Positions 13,201 to 24,125 are shown, counted from the first letter of the stretch. The stretch is DNA of 64,000 nt from Eunapius fragilis (GCA_963681505.1 OY811983.1:1220001-1284000); one strand, 5' to 3'. Notes: generated from the letters alone by a model not told the origin. A program made the numbers and translations.

Positions 13201-13677
13201 CACAACACACTGTATTTTTCTCCTTTAGGACCCAGCACACAACTGCCAACTTCTTCACTTACCAGTGGTGGAGTCAGTTCTTCAGCCCCTAATGGTGGAG
13301 CTAGTTCTTCATCTCCCAGTGGTGGAGCCAGTTCTTTAATATTGGCTTCTGTTATTCCTACTATTATTTTTACTGTTGTCATAGCAACCCTCAGTGTGGT
13401 TCTTGTATACCTCTACCTAAAGTTGCGTGTAGCCACAAAAACTGATCCCCCAGAGGGGGTCATTGAACCCTACTATAGTGAAATCCAGGGGACAGTCCCT
13501 CATGCTGCCAGTGATGTCAGAACCTCAGAAGGAGGTGTGGTGATGACCACTCTGGGGTCAATGGATGATCCAATCTCACTTAAAGATTGTGAGGCATACA
13601 TAGAGCGAAAGGTTCTACAAGCCCCTCCCCTTCCTGAACAAGCCCCTCCCCTTTCTAAGGATGATTACTATATATAG
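10208..13677 (+). CDS. Ig gene A: two-Ig type I receptor with ITIM-like tail
   Basis: Five exons (10208-10262, 10317-10640, 10720-11049, 11382-11420, 13229-13677) all join in phase 1 with GT-AG introns and give 398 aa. Exon 1 is a signal peptide (MKPLHVILLLVAARFSG). Exon 2 is Ig1, with a first Cys, Trp in GTWYHS, and DVGNYTC. Exon 3 is Ig2, with LSCEM, DLWWF and DSGVYTC. A 13-residue mini-exon and a Ser/Gly-rich linker lead to a membrane helix (ASVIPTIIFTVVIATLSVV), a basic LKLR stop-transfer and a cytoplasmic tail with EPYYSEIQ and a DDYYI C-terminus. YSEI fits the YxxI core of SH2-binding ITIM/ITSM motifs; DYYI could be a class II PDZ ligand. It is tail to tail with the copy-1 kinase gene. 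Role in recognition and signalling is inferred from architecture. This is the only array-bearing paralogue here with a complete frame and full tail. Confidence 0.85.
11530..13062. repeat. 21-bp minisatellite in gene A intron, about 72 units
   Basis: Tandem units of GTACTCCTATATGTAGCTAG plus one G (21 bp) fill most of the intron between the mini-exon and the membrane exon. Variants (ACTAGG, GCCAGG, CTAAGG, GGATAC) mark a higher-order period: TAACTAGGATAC recurs at 12151, 12298, 12445, 12571 and 12718, that is 147, 147, 126 and 147 bp, or 7 and 6 units. The long open minus frame (STLATYR repeated) exists because 21 is a multiple of 3 and the unit lacks stops in that frame. Confidence 0.97.
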
Positions 13678-13693
13678 ACTTTGACCTGATTAT

Positions 13694-14030
13694 GTAATGC
13701 TCCATAAGGTGGTGTACCCTGTAGTATAATTCCAATTTGGGTGTGTACAATGTTGTATGTACTGGACACAAGAACATGGTAGGCAATATACAATATGATA
13801 GCAGTGCACATTAATTAATCAGAAAAGTGATGAAACATTTCCCAATGTTCATTGACGGCAAAGAACTTACCCCCCCCCTCCCCCCCCCCCACAAGATGAG
13901 CATCTCATGATGCTCGTAAGTTGAGGTTAATTAACCACTCACTGATGCTGCACACTATTAATATTATTTTTTTGAAGTACACATGAACTCGTAAAAATAC
14001 AGTGTTTGTTACAAAACATATGTAGTTTGC
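13694..14030. repeat. Downstream block X, first copy
   Basis: The segment with GACACAAGAACATGGTAGGC, a TTCATTGACGGCAAAGA stretch, a C tract and AAAATACAGTGTTTGTTACA recurs at 14604-14860 and at 44790-45130. In copy 2 it lies once between Ig gene C and the kinase gene; in copy 1 it lies on both sides of the A' fragment. Confidence 0.8.
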
Positions 14031-14603
14031 TTCTCGTGGCAGCAAGACTCCTGCAGTGGTAGGGTGCTCAGACCTATGTCAGCCTAGTGATGATGTCATG
14101 TACCTCACACGGTACTGCAAGTGGCACCCCTTATCAACCCTGTGGTTCAGGGAAGCTGTCCTGATTTTTATACTTTTGTAGCCTATGTGGTGTTCCCATC
14201 TCAGTTCACTGGTACATGGAACCGTTCTGGAATGACCTTAGCATCAGCACTATGTAAAAAGGGTTGTTATACGCAATCATATAGCGGTGCGTATGGAGAC
14301 GTTGTACGTAATATTGCGTGTAACGTCTCCATACGCACTGTTATAACATATGTTATACGTTGCTAATTAATGTTTTAACAACCCTTTTTACACAGTGTGC
14401 AGGTGGAAGGTATGCAGTAGGCAAAGGACATGTGTACAATGAGACCACATATGGGTCACTACTGACCATTGAAATGTTGAGTTACACTGATGCTGGTAAC
14501 TATACCTGTGTGGTACAACCATCACCACCCAATGGGTCAGAGGCCTACTCAGCCACCATCCAACTGATCCTCTTAGGTGAGCTGTTATGGTGTGATAGGT
14601 GAA
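14030..14603 (+). pseudogene. Ig gene fragment A' (signal and Ig1 exons only)
   Basis: Closely similar to exons 1-2 of gene A. The start codon and first part of exon 1 are replaced by block X sequence. The acceptor before exon 2 reads CACACGG where A, B and D have CACACAG. Ig1 is interrupted by a 150-bp MITE at 14248-14397, after which it resumes with GGRYAVGKG and DAGNYTC and keeps its donor. No Ig2, membrane exon or minisatellite follows; the sequence passes directly into a second copy of block X. This is a truncated duplicate flanked by direct repeats, unlikely to make a receptor. Confidence 0.85.
14248..14397. mobile_element. 150-bp MITE with CACTRTGTAAAAAGGG ends
   Basis: The terminal inverted repeats start CACTATGTAAAAAGGGTTGT and, on the other strand, CACTGTGTAAAAAGGGTTGT. 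A long internal hairpin has arms GTGCGTATGGAGACGTT and AACGTCTCCATACGCAC. Paralogues A, B and D read straight through this site, so the insertion is clear. CAG precedes the element and recurs two bases after it, a possible 3-bp target duplication. CACT ends with a 3-bp duplication would fit CACTA-like transposons; tentative. Confidence 0.75.
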
Positions 14604-14870
14604 GAACACGGTAAGCAATAAATAGTAGTGCACATTAAAATAAAATCAGAAAAGCAATGAATTATTTTCGAATGTTCATTGAATTGACGGCAAAGACCTT
14701 ACTCCCCCCCCCCCCCCCCCCCCACCTTACAAGATGAGCATTTCATTATGCACATAAGTTGAGGTTAACTAACCACGCTGCACACTATTAATGTTTTTAA
14801 AACGTACACATGAACTCATAAAAATACAGGGTTTGTTACAAAACAGCCGGTTTTAAAATAAATCTGACAA
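14604..14870. repeat. Downstream block X, second copy
   Basis: Same block as 13694-14030, here starting inside it (GAACACGGTAAGCAAT). It ends with the ACAAAACAGCCGGTT sequence that also precedes the kinase gene 3' end in copy 2. Confidence 0.8.
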
Positions 14871-15004
14871 ACACACACAACTATGACTTCTCAACTTGGG
14901 CAAACAGTACAGGTCTGTTCTTCAGCATAAGGTACACATCTAGGTCTTCCTGGACACGCAGTCTAATAACCCCACTGCTGCCCCTCCGTGTCATGCTGAT
15001 TGTT

Positions 15005-16990
15005 TTAGGTGTGGCTTAAGCATGTGCCATCTTTAAATTCACCCTTTTCAATGACCTGCCTAACAGCCTGATGGCTCTCCAGGTAAGTGGAGGACTGGGA
15101 CTGTATCATGGAGATCTGCCTGCACATCTTGGAAGGGAAGGCCTCCCATATTATTAGGGCACCAGCTTTGTCCACAGGGACACCATTCTCATCCAGACCA
15201 GGTATGATGGGAGATCTTAACCCTTTGGCTCCACTCACCACCATGGCCTTCTCTGTTTCACATGGCCCATCACCAGGGATGCATACCAGGAAGCGAACAT
15301 ATTCCTTATACGGACAAAACCACATCAACAATTCTTCGCGAATAACCAGGATACATCCACCAGCCAATCCTACCCACAGTGTGTCCAGAGCAGGTGTTAT
15401 GGCTATGATGGTCATATCAGGCTCGTTGCACACACCAATCACTCCCATGTGACTCCTGGTGTCCACATCAAACAGGTGACTCTTCAGGACAGCATTCCAT
15501 GCTGACACAGACGTACCTCCCAGTTGAGCACTCCACACCACTGCTCCATCATCTGACAACTTGAGTTGGCCAACATTGGTTGCCTGAGATAGTGAGCCTT
15601 CTATATCAAGTGTTTCCAGATTAAGAAAGGAGACGTAGTGAGTGTGTGAGACCCACAGACCATCCTTAGTCACAGCGATACCATCCACAGCATTCTCAGA
15701 TATGTACTTGTAGCAAGGCTTTATGTTTGACTGGATCTGTCCAATGTCCCTACTGAAGGAGAAGCAGTAACCTTCCAGGGTACCGCAATACACCATCTTA
15801 TCAGAGTGTGTTATGCAGGAAACAGAGTTGTCCTTCAGATTAATGTTGTGGACCAAATCTCGTGTTTTGATGTTGAATATGTCAATCACACCGTACCCGA
15901 TACCAGCTCTGGAGGCTACCCACACATGGTCCCCACACAGACTGATGCACTGGACCTGGTTGTCTTTGATGAATTGTTTACTTACCATGGTCATAGCATT
16001 AGTTGTGTAGATACTGATCTCTGTCCCCTCTGCTCCATCACAACACACCCACAGCTCATTCTCACGAGAAATGTTGGCTTCGCTGAGATTAGTGGATGTG
16101 ATCGCGCAGGCGTACCGTAACGATAGCCTGCTTTTCACTGGTTGGACGGCCATCACAGACTGGAAGGACGACAGTGACACCTTGTCAATGATGTCACTGG
16201 TGGTAGGCCTTTGGCGGGGATTCCCCTGCCAGCAACGCTGCATCAGTCTTGTGAGGTAGAAATAAGCATTTTCAGCCTGTGGTACATCCTGCAGCTTGGG
16301 TCTCTCCCCGTTCTCTATGGCAGAGTCTATCTTCAAGCCTTGCATGTCATAAAATGGGTGATGGCGAGTGATCATCTGGTAGAGTAGCATTCCAAATGAG
16401 AAGATGTCTGCTTTATGATCATACACTGAATGCTCCTTTTTTTTCCCAACATGCAATGTTTCAGGAGCCATGAAACCTTTTGTTCCGTTAAACCCCCAGG
16501 CACCAATTGGAGCTGCATAAATTGCTATGCCAAAGCCTGTCACTTTGCAATGACACAGAGACTCTGGGTCCAGTGACCATAAGAGCACATTGGCCGCCTT
16601 GAGGTCACGGAATATGACGCCACTGTTGTGCAAATATTTGAGAGCAGCTGCCACTTGAGCCACAATGCGATGGATGACCACGCGATGTATCGGCTGTGCA
16701 AGCTTGATCAGAGATCTCTCCAGGGATCCCATGGGAACCTCCTCCAACACCAGGGCCATTGATGGTTGCACACACACCCCTTCAAGGCTCACCAGACATG
16801 GATGGTGGAACTGCTGAAGCAACATGGCCTCTCTTCTCAGCTCACTAAGTGCTTCATCCCCATTCAGGTACTTCTTGATTGCCACAGACTTCCCCCTACA
16901 CCTTCCACGATATACTTTGCCAAAACCACCAACTCCCAGTACAGAATTTCCCTCTTCTTCAAAGTCAAGCTCTGCGTAGTCCAACAGCAT
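15005..16990 (-). CDS. Copy-1 LRRK-like gene, kinase and propeller part, frame-shifted from its N-terminal part
   Basis: 661 codons from an ATG (MLLDYAELDFEEEG). The Gly-rich loop (GVGGFGKVYRG) and VAIKK lysine are intact. The catalytic loop is FRDLKAANVLLW (16604-16606 encodes its Asp), but the metal-binding motif is GFG (GGC at 16535-16537) instead of DFG/DYG, so catalysis is expected to be lost or greatly reduced. MAPETLH follows. After about residue 280 comes a repeat-rich beta-propeller-like (WD40-like) region (ELWVCCDG, HVWVASRAG, GLWVSHTHY, TLWVGLAGG). Compared with copy 2, an 8-bp deletion near 16988 puts this part out of frame with the ROC-COR part. The tail ends early (KDGTCLSHT) because about 350 bp of C-terminal coding sequence is deleted; the last codons of the old tail survive untranslated at 14888-14975. 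It could be made only from a separate start; otherwise it is a broken half gene. Confidence 0.8.
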   Translation of the reverse strand: MLLDYAELDFEEEGNSVLGVGGFGKVYRGRCRGKSVAIKKYLNGDEALSELRREAMLLQQFHHPCLVSLEGVCVQPSMALVLEEVPMGSLERSLIKLAQPIHRVVIHRIVAQVAAALKYLHNSGVIFRDLKAANVLLWSLDPESLCHCKVTGFGIAIYAAPIGAWGFNGTKGFMAPETLHVGKKKEHSVYDHKADIFSFGMLLYQMITRHHPFYDMQGLKIDSAIENGERPKLQDVPQAENAYFYLTRLMQRCWQGNPRQRPTTSDIIDKVSLSSFQSVMAVQPVKSRLSLRYACAITSTNLSEANISRENELWVCCDGAEGTEISIYTTNAMTMVSKQFIKDNQVQCISLCGDHVWVASRAGIGYGVIDIFNIKTRDLVHNINLKDNSVSCITHSDKMVYCGTLEGYCFSFSRDIGQIQSNIKPCYKYISENAVDGIAVTKDGLWVSHTHYVSFLNLETLDIEGSLSQATNVGQLKLSDDGAVVWSAQLGGTSVSAWNAVLKSHLFDVDTRSHMGVIGVCNEPDMTIIAITPALDTLWVGLAGGCILVIREELLMWFCPYKEYVRFLVCIPGDGPCETEKAMVVSGAKGLRSPIIPGLDENGVPVDKAGALIIWEAFPSKMCRQISMIQSQSSTYLESHQAVRQVIEKGEFKDGTCLSHT

Positions 16991-19900
16991 TGATGTCCTG
17001 CAGCAGAAGATCAGGCACTACTCTTGCAAGAGAGATGGTGTGGTTCTTTGGTGAATTATCACCTGCTACACAGCACTGAATAGTCGTCTCCTTCTTGTAA
17101 AATGCAGCAAGGCAATTCTGAACATCAAACTCATATGGAACAGGACAATTCGTTCTTAGGCACTCTGGGCAGAGAACAACCTGTGCCAGAGGTCCTCGCT
17201 GGGACTGCATACCAGGGTACCAATCATTTACCAGATTAGTAATCAGGTCGATCAACACTCCAACTATCTTCCTTCCAACGGTAGCAGAGGTTACTGCAAT
17301 GAACACGCCTTGTTTTTGATGCCGCCCCCTCATTGCACCAGACAGTGACTCCACCCTGAAGGTGACATCAGGGTCTTGATAGAACATCCCTGTGCGCCAG
17401 TATGTTACCCTCGCGTCAGAGGGATCAAAGTTGCTCGGCAGAGCAGTAGGACATGCAGCTCTGAAGCAGTCCTCATCAAGCTGGAAAACAGTACCCTCCA
17501 TTTGCTTCATCACAGAGGTCATCCCATTACTGGGAGACTGCACACCAGCAGAGTGCCTGTCCCCTTTCCCAAATGACTCTGTTGGCCTTCTTGGTGGTTC
17601 CATTGGGCTCCTTGCCCCAGTAGGTTCCACAGTAGAAGCAGCTGACAATGTATACCAGACCTGTGGTATAGTGTGCATTATTCTGGATATCAGCCGGCTC
17701 CAAAACCCAGGGGGTGTGGTTGAGGAGGTGAAGAAAACATGGCGGATGTACAAGGGTTCACCATTCATCTCTGTGACATCAATACCATCAGGCCTCACAT
17801 CTGACAGCATGGAGGGAACAAGTATCCTGTGTTTGTCCAGGGCGAGGGCAATCTCAAAGCGATCAAGAAGGGTTAAGTACTGTTCAAAAAATTTCCATGG
17901 AAATCTTTCATCACGAAACAGAAATGGAATGCTATTTGTAGGCAGTATACCATCAACAATGAAAGGATTTCGCTCCTTCACTGTGACAATCTTGGCCATC
18001 ATTTTACACAGCCATCGTGGGTCAATGAAGTATAGCTCGTCCAGATTGTGGCTGCGGTCATCGTAGTGAAGGAGTGTGCCCACGTTGTTGAGGAAGAGAG
18101 TGGCTGTCTTCAGTTCATTGTCCTCCTGGATGTCACTTAGCTCAAGCTGGCGGATAAGGCTCTTGAACTCTTCTCTGTGCATGATTGGTTCACGAGTTCC
18201 ATTCCTCACCTCCTTCTGCAGGTCCTGGATGTGCTTGTCCAGACTATGGTAGCTAGCTGGGATCTTCTGTCCCATCACTGGTTCACTATTCACATGGCTT
18301 CCAACCCTGTACTCAGCTGCACACTGGTAGATAGCATCCTTCAAGACACCTACACCCTCTTGGCGTTCCCTTGCCAACCCCACAGCTAGCACCTGCTTCA
18401 TCTGCAGTTTGTTGTGAAAAGCACCAGCAAGTTCACCTACCTTCTGCAGTACAGCATCAGCCTTTGCTTCCCTCTCATGTGGCTGTATCTCATCAAGGTG
18501 TGTGCCCACTATCAGGACACAGGACATTGGAGCTCTAAGGGCAATGTTGTTCAACCATGGAGACAGTTCTTGCACACCTGCATTACCATCTTTCAGGTTG
18601 AAGAGGAGGAGGTAGAGAGAACGCTCTGACAGGAAGCACTGGTGAGTAGCGTAGTACTCCTCCTGACCACCAAAGTCCCAGGTGCTGAAGTAGAAGGGAC
18701 GCTTTGATAGACTTGGCTTGCACTCCCACTCACTGATATCCACCCCAACAGTTGACTCGTCCGCACAGTCCCTGCCTTGTAGTCGTGCCACCAGAGTGGT
18801 CTTACCACGGTTCTGCTTACCCACCAACATCAGCTTCATTCGGTAGTAACTTTTAGACCCTAACAGCTTCCCTCTGAGGTACCTTATGCAGTCAGCAGGG
18901 TCCCTGTGAAAACTCTTCGGAGGATACTTCAGGTTTTTCAAATGTTTCAGGTTTAGTGAATTAAGCTCCTTGAGTTTGCCCATCAGAGTAGGGAGGGACG
19001 AAATTCTCTTATTATCACTGAGGTCCAGCGATCGAAGGGTGATAAAATTACAAACACAGTGAGGAACAGTGTTGAAATCATTACCAGCAAGATTGAGGGT
19101 ACGAATGCTTGGAGCAAGTGGTTCTCCTGGGATGGTGGTGAGCCTGTTGTGAGACAGGTCCAGGACAGTAAGCTGTGCGGACCACTCAGAGAGCTCTGGA
19201 AGGCTGACTAGCTTGTTGTTGGAAAGATTCAGATCCACTAGGCTAGGTAGCTCCAACACACATGAGGGGATCACTGAGAGATCATTGTACTGCAAGTCCA
19301 GTTTAATCACCTGTACAAAAGACATCATGTGAGCTAGTGACCAATCACCTTGTAAGTCAAGTCATGTGAGCCACCTGAAAAGTCACTGGGCCGTTACCTG
19401 ACATGTCATGTATGCAAAAGTCCATTACTTCAAATGGCATAACTCTGCACAGTAATGAAAGTGGCATAGATGATGTCATATGAAAAAGCAGCATAACAAT
19501 AATCTAACTACCAAGTTTTGAAAAGTTATCTAGATGACAAATCTCATGTTACAATGGCCTGGTGTCTATTTGCAAATAAACAAATCATGTTGATTATATA
19601 GTCATGTGAGGTGGTGTTCATTTGCAAGCATACAGTATCATCACTTACATGTCGAAGGCATGAACCCATCTCAACTGGAAGAGTTTTCAAGCCATTGCGA
19701 GCCAAGCGCAGTTTCTTCACCCACTGAATATTTCTAAGCCAAGTCACTTCTAGTTCAGTCAGTCGAAGTCCGTGCCAGAAAACAGAACCCTCTGATTGGT
19801 TGACGTCTGTCCTTAGCAGCAGCTCCTCCCTCACAGCTCTGAACTGTTTGCGTCGAGCAATCTCCATGGGAACGGCCGTAGAGACCTTCCCTGTCCTCAA

Positions 19901-22666
19901 AGCTGTCTGGACCTCTTGAAGCCCCTCCTCAGGTATGTCCCTTCCCTTCTGGTTGGACACAGGTTCTCCAAACAGTTTCAGAACAATGCTGCAGTCATTG
20001 TTCATGGCAGCCGTCACCAGAAGCAGCAAGGCGCGTGCGTGGTGCTTCTTCTCCCTTGTGGCCAGCTCCAGTGCCTCCTCTATGTTAGGAGCTCCCTTGA
20101 TAACCAGCTTCCCTATGATGGTGTGGTTATCTCTCACCACAGCTCCCAGCAGGGCACGAGGCAGGCAGTCAGGCTCCAGCTCTGGATTGTCATGCAGTAG
20201 TTGATCTAACCAGGTTCCATCCTTTTCAAGATGCAGGCAGTCTGGCCTCAGCTCTGGATCGTCCCACGATACATCATGTAACTGATGAAAGTCATCGAAC
20301 TCATCTCCGTTAAAGTCAACTAACTGATTTCCATCCTTTTCAACTTCTTTGATGATCTCTATGGAACACAAAGGGTTACATTTAAAAAATCCCCATACCT
20401 AAAAACGCACTTTCACATCTAGGATGCAATATCTCTTTTTTTTTTGTCTTGATATGAATGTAAATTAATGTCCGAGTTTATAATTTTAATGTTAAGAAAA
20501 TGCAACCAGCCTAAATATTTGAGTATTAAAGATTGGAACTTTACGGACTCATATCTTTGCTTTTATAATGCAGATAGTGTAACTGCAGCTCTTTTAACTA
20601 TGTTTAGCCCTATCTTCAATTAAGTTAGACAGATATAGAAGCACTTCACAAGACCATGAGTGCATCAATTAACGAACCGTTCTGATACTGATAGGTTTGT
20701 TTCATCCTTAGTATATCCTACATTTTATCGAAGATAATAATGCGAGTATGATCAGTCGGGTCCCCAGACATAAGAATGGAATGTCAGCTGCCATGTCTCT
20801 GATCACTATTTATTCGTTCCAGTGCGTTTTGAATCAAAGCTGGTTCACGCTTCAATCGCCGGTCCGGATCAGGGAATCCATGCTGAATGTTCGACGTGCA
20901 TTTATTAAAATGTATACATGTATAGGTTTTAATGATGGCGAGTTGCAAAATTCATTCGTTCCCAGACCCGACATACAGTATCGATGCGCAACAACGGAAA
21001 GTCACACCTCGCAACAACGAAAAATCAGGCATATTCAGTGGCGTCGGAAAGGCACTTAATTGGGGGGGGGGGGGGGGGGGTAGGGGGCTGAAATATTAAG
21101 CATAATGAAATTCATTATACGTCATACCTGCGGCAGGGACGGATACAGGATTTTCCAAAAGGGGGGTTTAGACCCGCGATACGAAAAGCGGGGGGAGGCA
21201 TATCCGTTCGTATTGCGGCTTGATGCGCCACCACGACATTATAATGGCGCTTTCCCACAGCATAGGGCTGTGGAAAAAGTAACAGTACATTAATTAGTTA
21301 GGCCGGTTCCGACGCCATTGTAACGCAACCATCAGTAAAATTCATTTGGTAAAGACCAGTCCAGATCGATCGATATATACCTATACATAGATGAAAGCGG
21401 TATAATTATACACCAATAAGGTATTTCGTCGTGGAGTTGTTCAGCTTTCCCAATTCCACGATGAAATACCTTATTTTTGTTGCGAGGTGTCCGTTGTTGC
21501 GAGTCGATACTGCATGATTACACCCCGCTCAGGCTTGGGATGAGACTACTGAAAAGCAGTATCAGGAAAATCCCGGTGCGCCTTTTCATATATGGAACTT
21601 TTTTGGAAGCAAACGAACTTAGTCATCACTATATCGCTTTATGTGGGAAACATGCATGCATGCGCAGCTTCTTTTATACCGCCTAATTTTCTTGAGGCTG
21701 GATATCTGAGTCGTTATTCGCTACTCCTCAGCTCCCCCCGCAATGGGATGAACTGGCAGTGGCAGAATAAGCAGCTATATGTGGCAGAGTGGGGGAGTGA
21801 CAGTTAATAAAAACATAGGGCGGTTAAATGCGGGAGTTGCCATGCACGAGCTGAAAAGTGGGGGCTGGAGGAATGGGGGTTGTTTGTGTGTTATTGATGT
21901 AACACCTCTCCCAAATATGTAACTTATAGTACTACCGTAAGCTAGTAGAAAAAAATGGCCACCTGAAATAACATTACGAGACTGAAGTTTGAAGTATTAT
22001 CAAAACTACCTTTAAACGATTTACTATACTTCGTCACAGTTATATAAGTTGTACTTAAAATGATGAAGACGTCCTTACCTGCATTTTAAAGGCAAAGATA
22101 TGTACCTGCCAGGTTGCAAAAATTATTCTGGTTGGTGTAGTTTAATATTAGCAGCTAATTGGCATTATACCATAATTAAAAATGCCATATATTGTGATGT
22201 ACATCATCATAGATGCAAAAAAGTCAGTAAGCAAAATTAACGTATGCAATATATACGCACCTTCGCTCTTCAGTAAACGAACAATACTCCTATTGGAGAT
22301 AAGCTCGGCCATTTGCCTTGGGGTCTTTCCGAACTTGTCTGTCATACTTATGTCCGCACAGTGCTTCAGTAGAACCTTAATGCATTCAACATCGCCATTA
22401 CTGGCCGCAAGATGCAATGGAGTGTACCCGTTGTTAGTGCGGCAGTTAACGGTACCTCCCTGCTCCAACAAGTAGTCCAAGACGAGATAGTGTCCATTGG
22501 CTGCGGCTTCGTGAAGGGGCGTATAACCAAATTCACCCTTGTGGTTAGCCAATTTAGCACACAAGAGGTCCCGATCCACTTGAGCGACATATTCCTGCAC
22601 TTTTTTTAGCTTTCCCTCCTGGCACAACTTGTGAAGACGCCCGTCGTCATTTACAAGGCCAGCCAT
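16965..22666 (-). CDS. Copy-1 LRRK-like gene, ANK-LRR-ROC-COR part
   Basis: Exons 22666-22261, 20358-19649 and 19310-16965 (donors GTGCGT and GTAAGT, acceptors CCATAG and TGTACAG) give 1153 aa. The start is the ATG of MAGLVNDDG, conserved in copy 2. Ankyrin repeats cover about residues 10-135 (GYTPLHEAAANGHYLVLDYL, GYTPLHLAASNGDVECIKVL). A linker exon leads into leucine-rich repeats across the second splice junction (LRLARNGLKTLP, DLQYNDLSVIP, NLSNNKLVSLP, DLSHNRLTTIP). The ROC GTPase has GKQNRGKTT, WDFGGQEEYY and GTHLDE, and is followed by a COR region. Order matches LRRK/ROCO proteins, closest in plan to LRRK1. Exon 2 carries 38 residues absent from copy 2, an imperfect internal duplication of EKDG...DPELxPDCL. 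The frame ends (INAVGLRRA) just after the 8-bp deletion at the kinase start. GTPase motifs look intact; the product would be a kinase-less ROC-COR protein if stable. Confidence 0.85.
20359..22260. other. Intron 1 of copy-1 LRRK-like gene
   Basis: About 1.9 kb with no coding signal of its own. It holds a CAGTGGCGT-type MITE (21036-21320) and a small hairpin element at about 21419-21473, with arms AAGGTATTTCGTCGTGGA and TCCACGATGAAATACCTT. Confidence 0.7.
21036..21320. mobile_element. MITE with CAGTGGCGTCGGAA ends
   Basis: The left end CAGTGGCGTCGGAAAGG and right end GGTTCCGACGCCATTG are inverted repeats with one mismatch. A G tract and a CGATACGAAAAGCGGGGG segment inside are shared with the element at 23073-23635. 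No clear target duplication was seen. Not present at the equivalent place in copy 2. Confidence 0.6.
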
Positions 22667-22887
22667 ATCCCATGTACAGAAATTAAAACGATCACGTGTT
22701 TCGTGCATGGCTAGACAAAAAATTGTTTGGCCTGGGAAATTCCAGCTGTCATGAATAAGTTAATTAGAGTTTATTTGCACTTTGGTTAACGATTTGTTAA
22801 GTGCGCCTTAGTGTTTTCGATATGCCGCCTTCATAGTATTTGGCGTATTTAACCGAGGGCAGTGCCTTGAATTTTAGCGTCCTCCAT

Positions 22888-22922
22888 CGCGCACGCATGC
22901 GCAGTTTGTGCCGCCATGTTGT
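22888..22922 (-). promoter_or_regulatory. NRF1-like and YY1-like sites upstream of copy-1 LRRK-like gene
   Basis: GCGCACGCATGCGCA (palindromic TGCGCA type, NRF1-like) and GCCGCCATGTTG (reverse of the YY1 core CAANATGGCGGC) lie about 225-255 bp upstream of the ATG. Both recur at 53763-53798 upstream of the copy-2 gene. Sites are identified by motif only. Confidence 0.45.
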
Positions 22923-23072
22923 TGCCTCAACAAAATGTGGACGCGAGAATTTCACTCGATTGTAACACAAGTAATTGTATGTACGATACGTTATACGTTT
23001 GTAGGAGAGCGAAAATCGAGACAAGTTAGAGTCCTACCGAGTTCGGTACAAAGCGATCCTGAACAATAAAAG

Positions 23073-23588
23073 CAGTGGCGTATCCAGGATTTCAGCGAGG
23101 GGGGTGCTTAAGGTCAGGCCCGATACGAGAAGGGGAGGGGGGGGTGCTGTCGGTTTCTGGCCCGATACGAAAAGCGGGGAGGGGGGAGGGGTGCTGTCGG
23201 TTTTTGGCTCGATAAGAACAGTGGGGGGTGGGGGGGGGGGGGGGGGTGCTGTCGGCTTCTGGCATGATACGAAAAGTAGGGGGGGTGGGGGGGTATGATC
23301 GCGTATCGGGGGGCCCGGGATATAGTGCAGTAGTAGAGTACATGCGTACGGGTATCAATAGGCAGCGCAAGCGTGCAGCTATTATTATAAAATGCGACCC
23401 GAAAAGTTATGAATTTATATATGGATGGACCTATGGCCGAGGTGGGTGCTCAAGCACCCGGAGCACAACACCCTCCCCCCCCCCCCCCCCGGATACGCCA
23501 TTGAGATGTAGGTAACTAAGCGCGTGAATTAATGTTATTTAATAATATTCATAGTCCAGACGGAGGGGAGTGCCCGAGGACCCCCTGA

Positions 23589-23624
<36 letters not shown>

Positions 23625-23635
23625 ATACGCCACTG
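23073..23635. mobile_element. CAGTGGCGTA-type non-autonomous element
   Basis: The left end CAGTGGCGTATCCAGGAT and right end ATACGCCACTG are inverted, with AAAAG on both sides (23068-23072 and 23636-23640). It contains three to four tandem units of about 60 bp (GTGCTGTCGG...GATACGAAAAG) and long G and C runs. The equivalent region of copy 2 lacks it, so it either inserted after the duplication or was lost there. Confidence 0.65.
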
Positions 23636-24125
23636 AAAAGCGGGCGTCTGTTCGTGGCGTCTGTTCATTGTTCTAAATAACCGAAACCGTTACATACCAT
23701 AAACCAATACTTCAATTTCAAGGCACAAACATGGCGTCCTGGAATGCATTACTTTGTAAAAATTTGCTGTAAATGTGTGGTAAAGGATAATAACGTTATC
23801 GATGCGTCATACAAAAAAAATCACTAATGAAGAACGTGTATTCGCGATAAACTAGCTGTTCTGGAATGCACAGCATGAGTAGCCCAATTAGTTCAATCTA
23901 AAATGATGGTTAGTTAATAAGCTTTGGCACAAAACCTACTGCTCCGTTTCGAAACGAATGCGTCAAACGAGGGAAGATTTTATGCTCCAAATCTGGTGAT
24001 TTTGAAGCACTGCATGCAGTTTCCCACAAGACAATTATTAATGCTCATCTAATCACTTTCAAGATGATAAGGTATACTCTAAGATGCTAGACTACAAGCT
24101 AGTATGATTTTTTTTTTTCTAAATC
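23636..24125. other. Intergenic, conserved between copies
   Basis: From about 23785 onward this matches 53830-54140 closely. No coding frame. Sequence around 23733 (CATGGCGTCC) starts a 13-codon ORF only. Confidence 0.5.

Noticed and set aside
15087-18808. Plus-strand ORFs across both LRRK-like genes (for example 17392-18066 and 48059-48712)
   Set aside because: Shadows of the minus-strand coding exons; they have no domains and overlap clear ROC-COR and kinase sequence.
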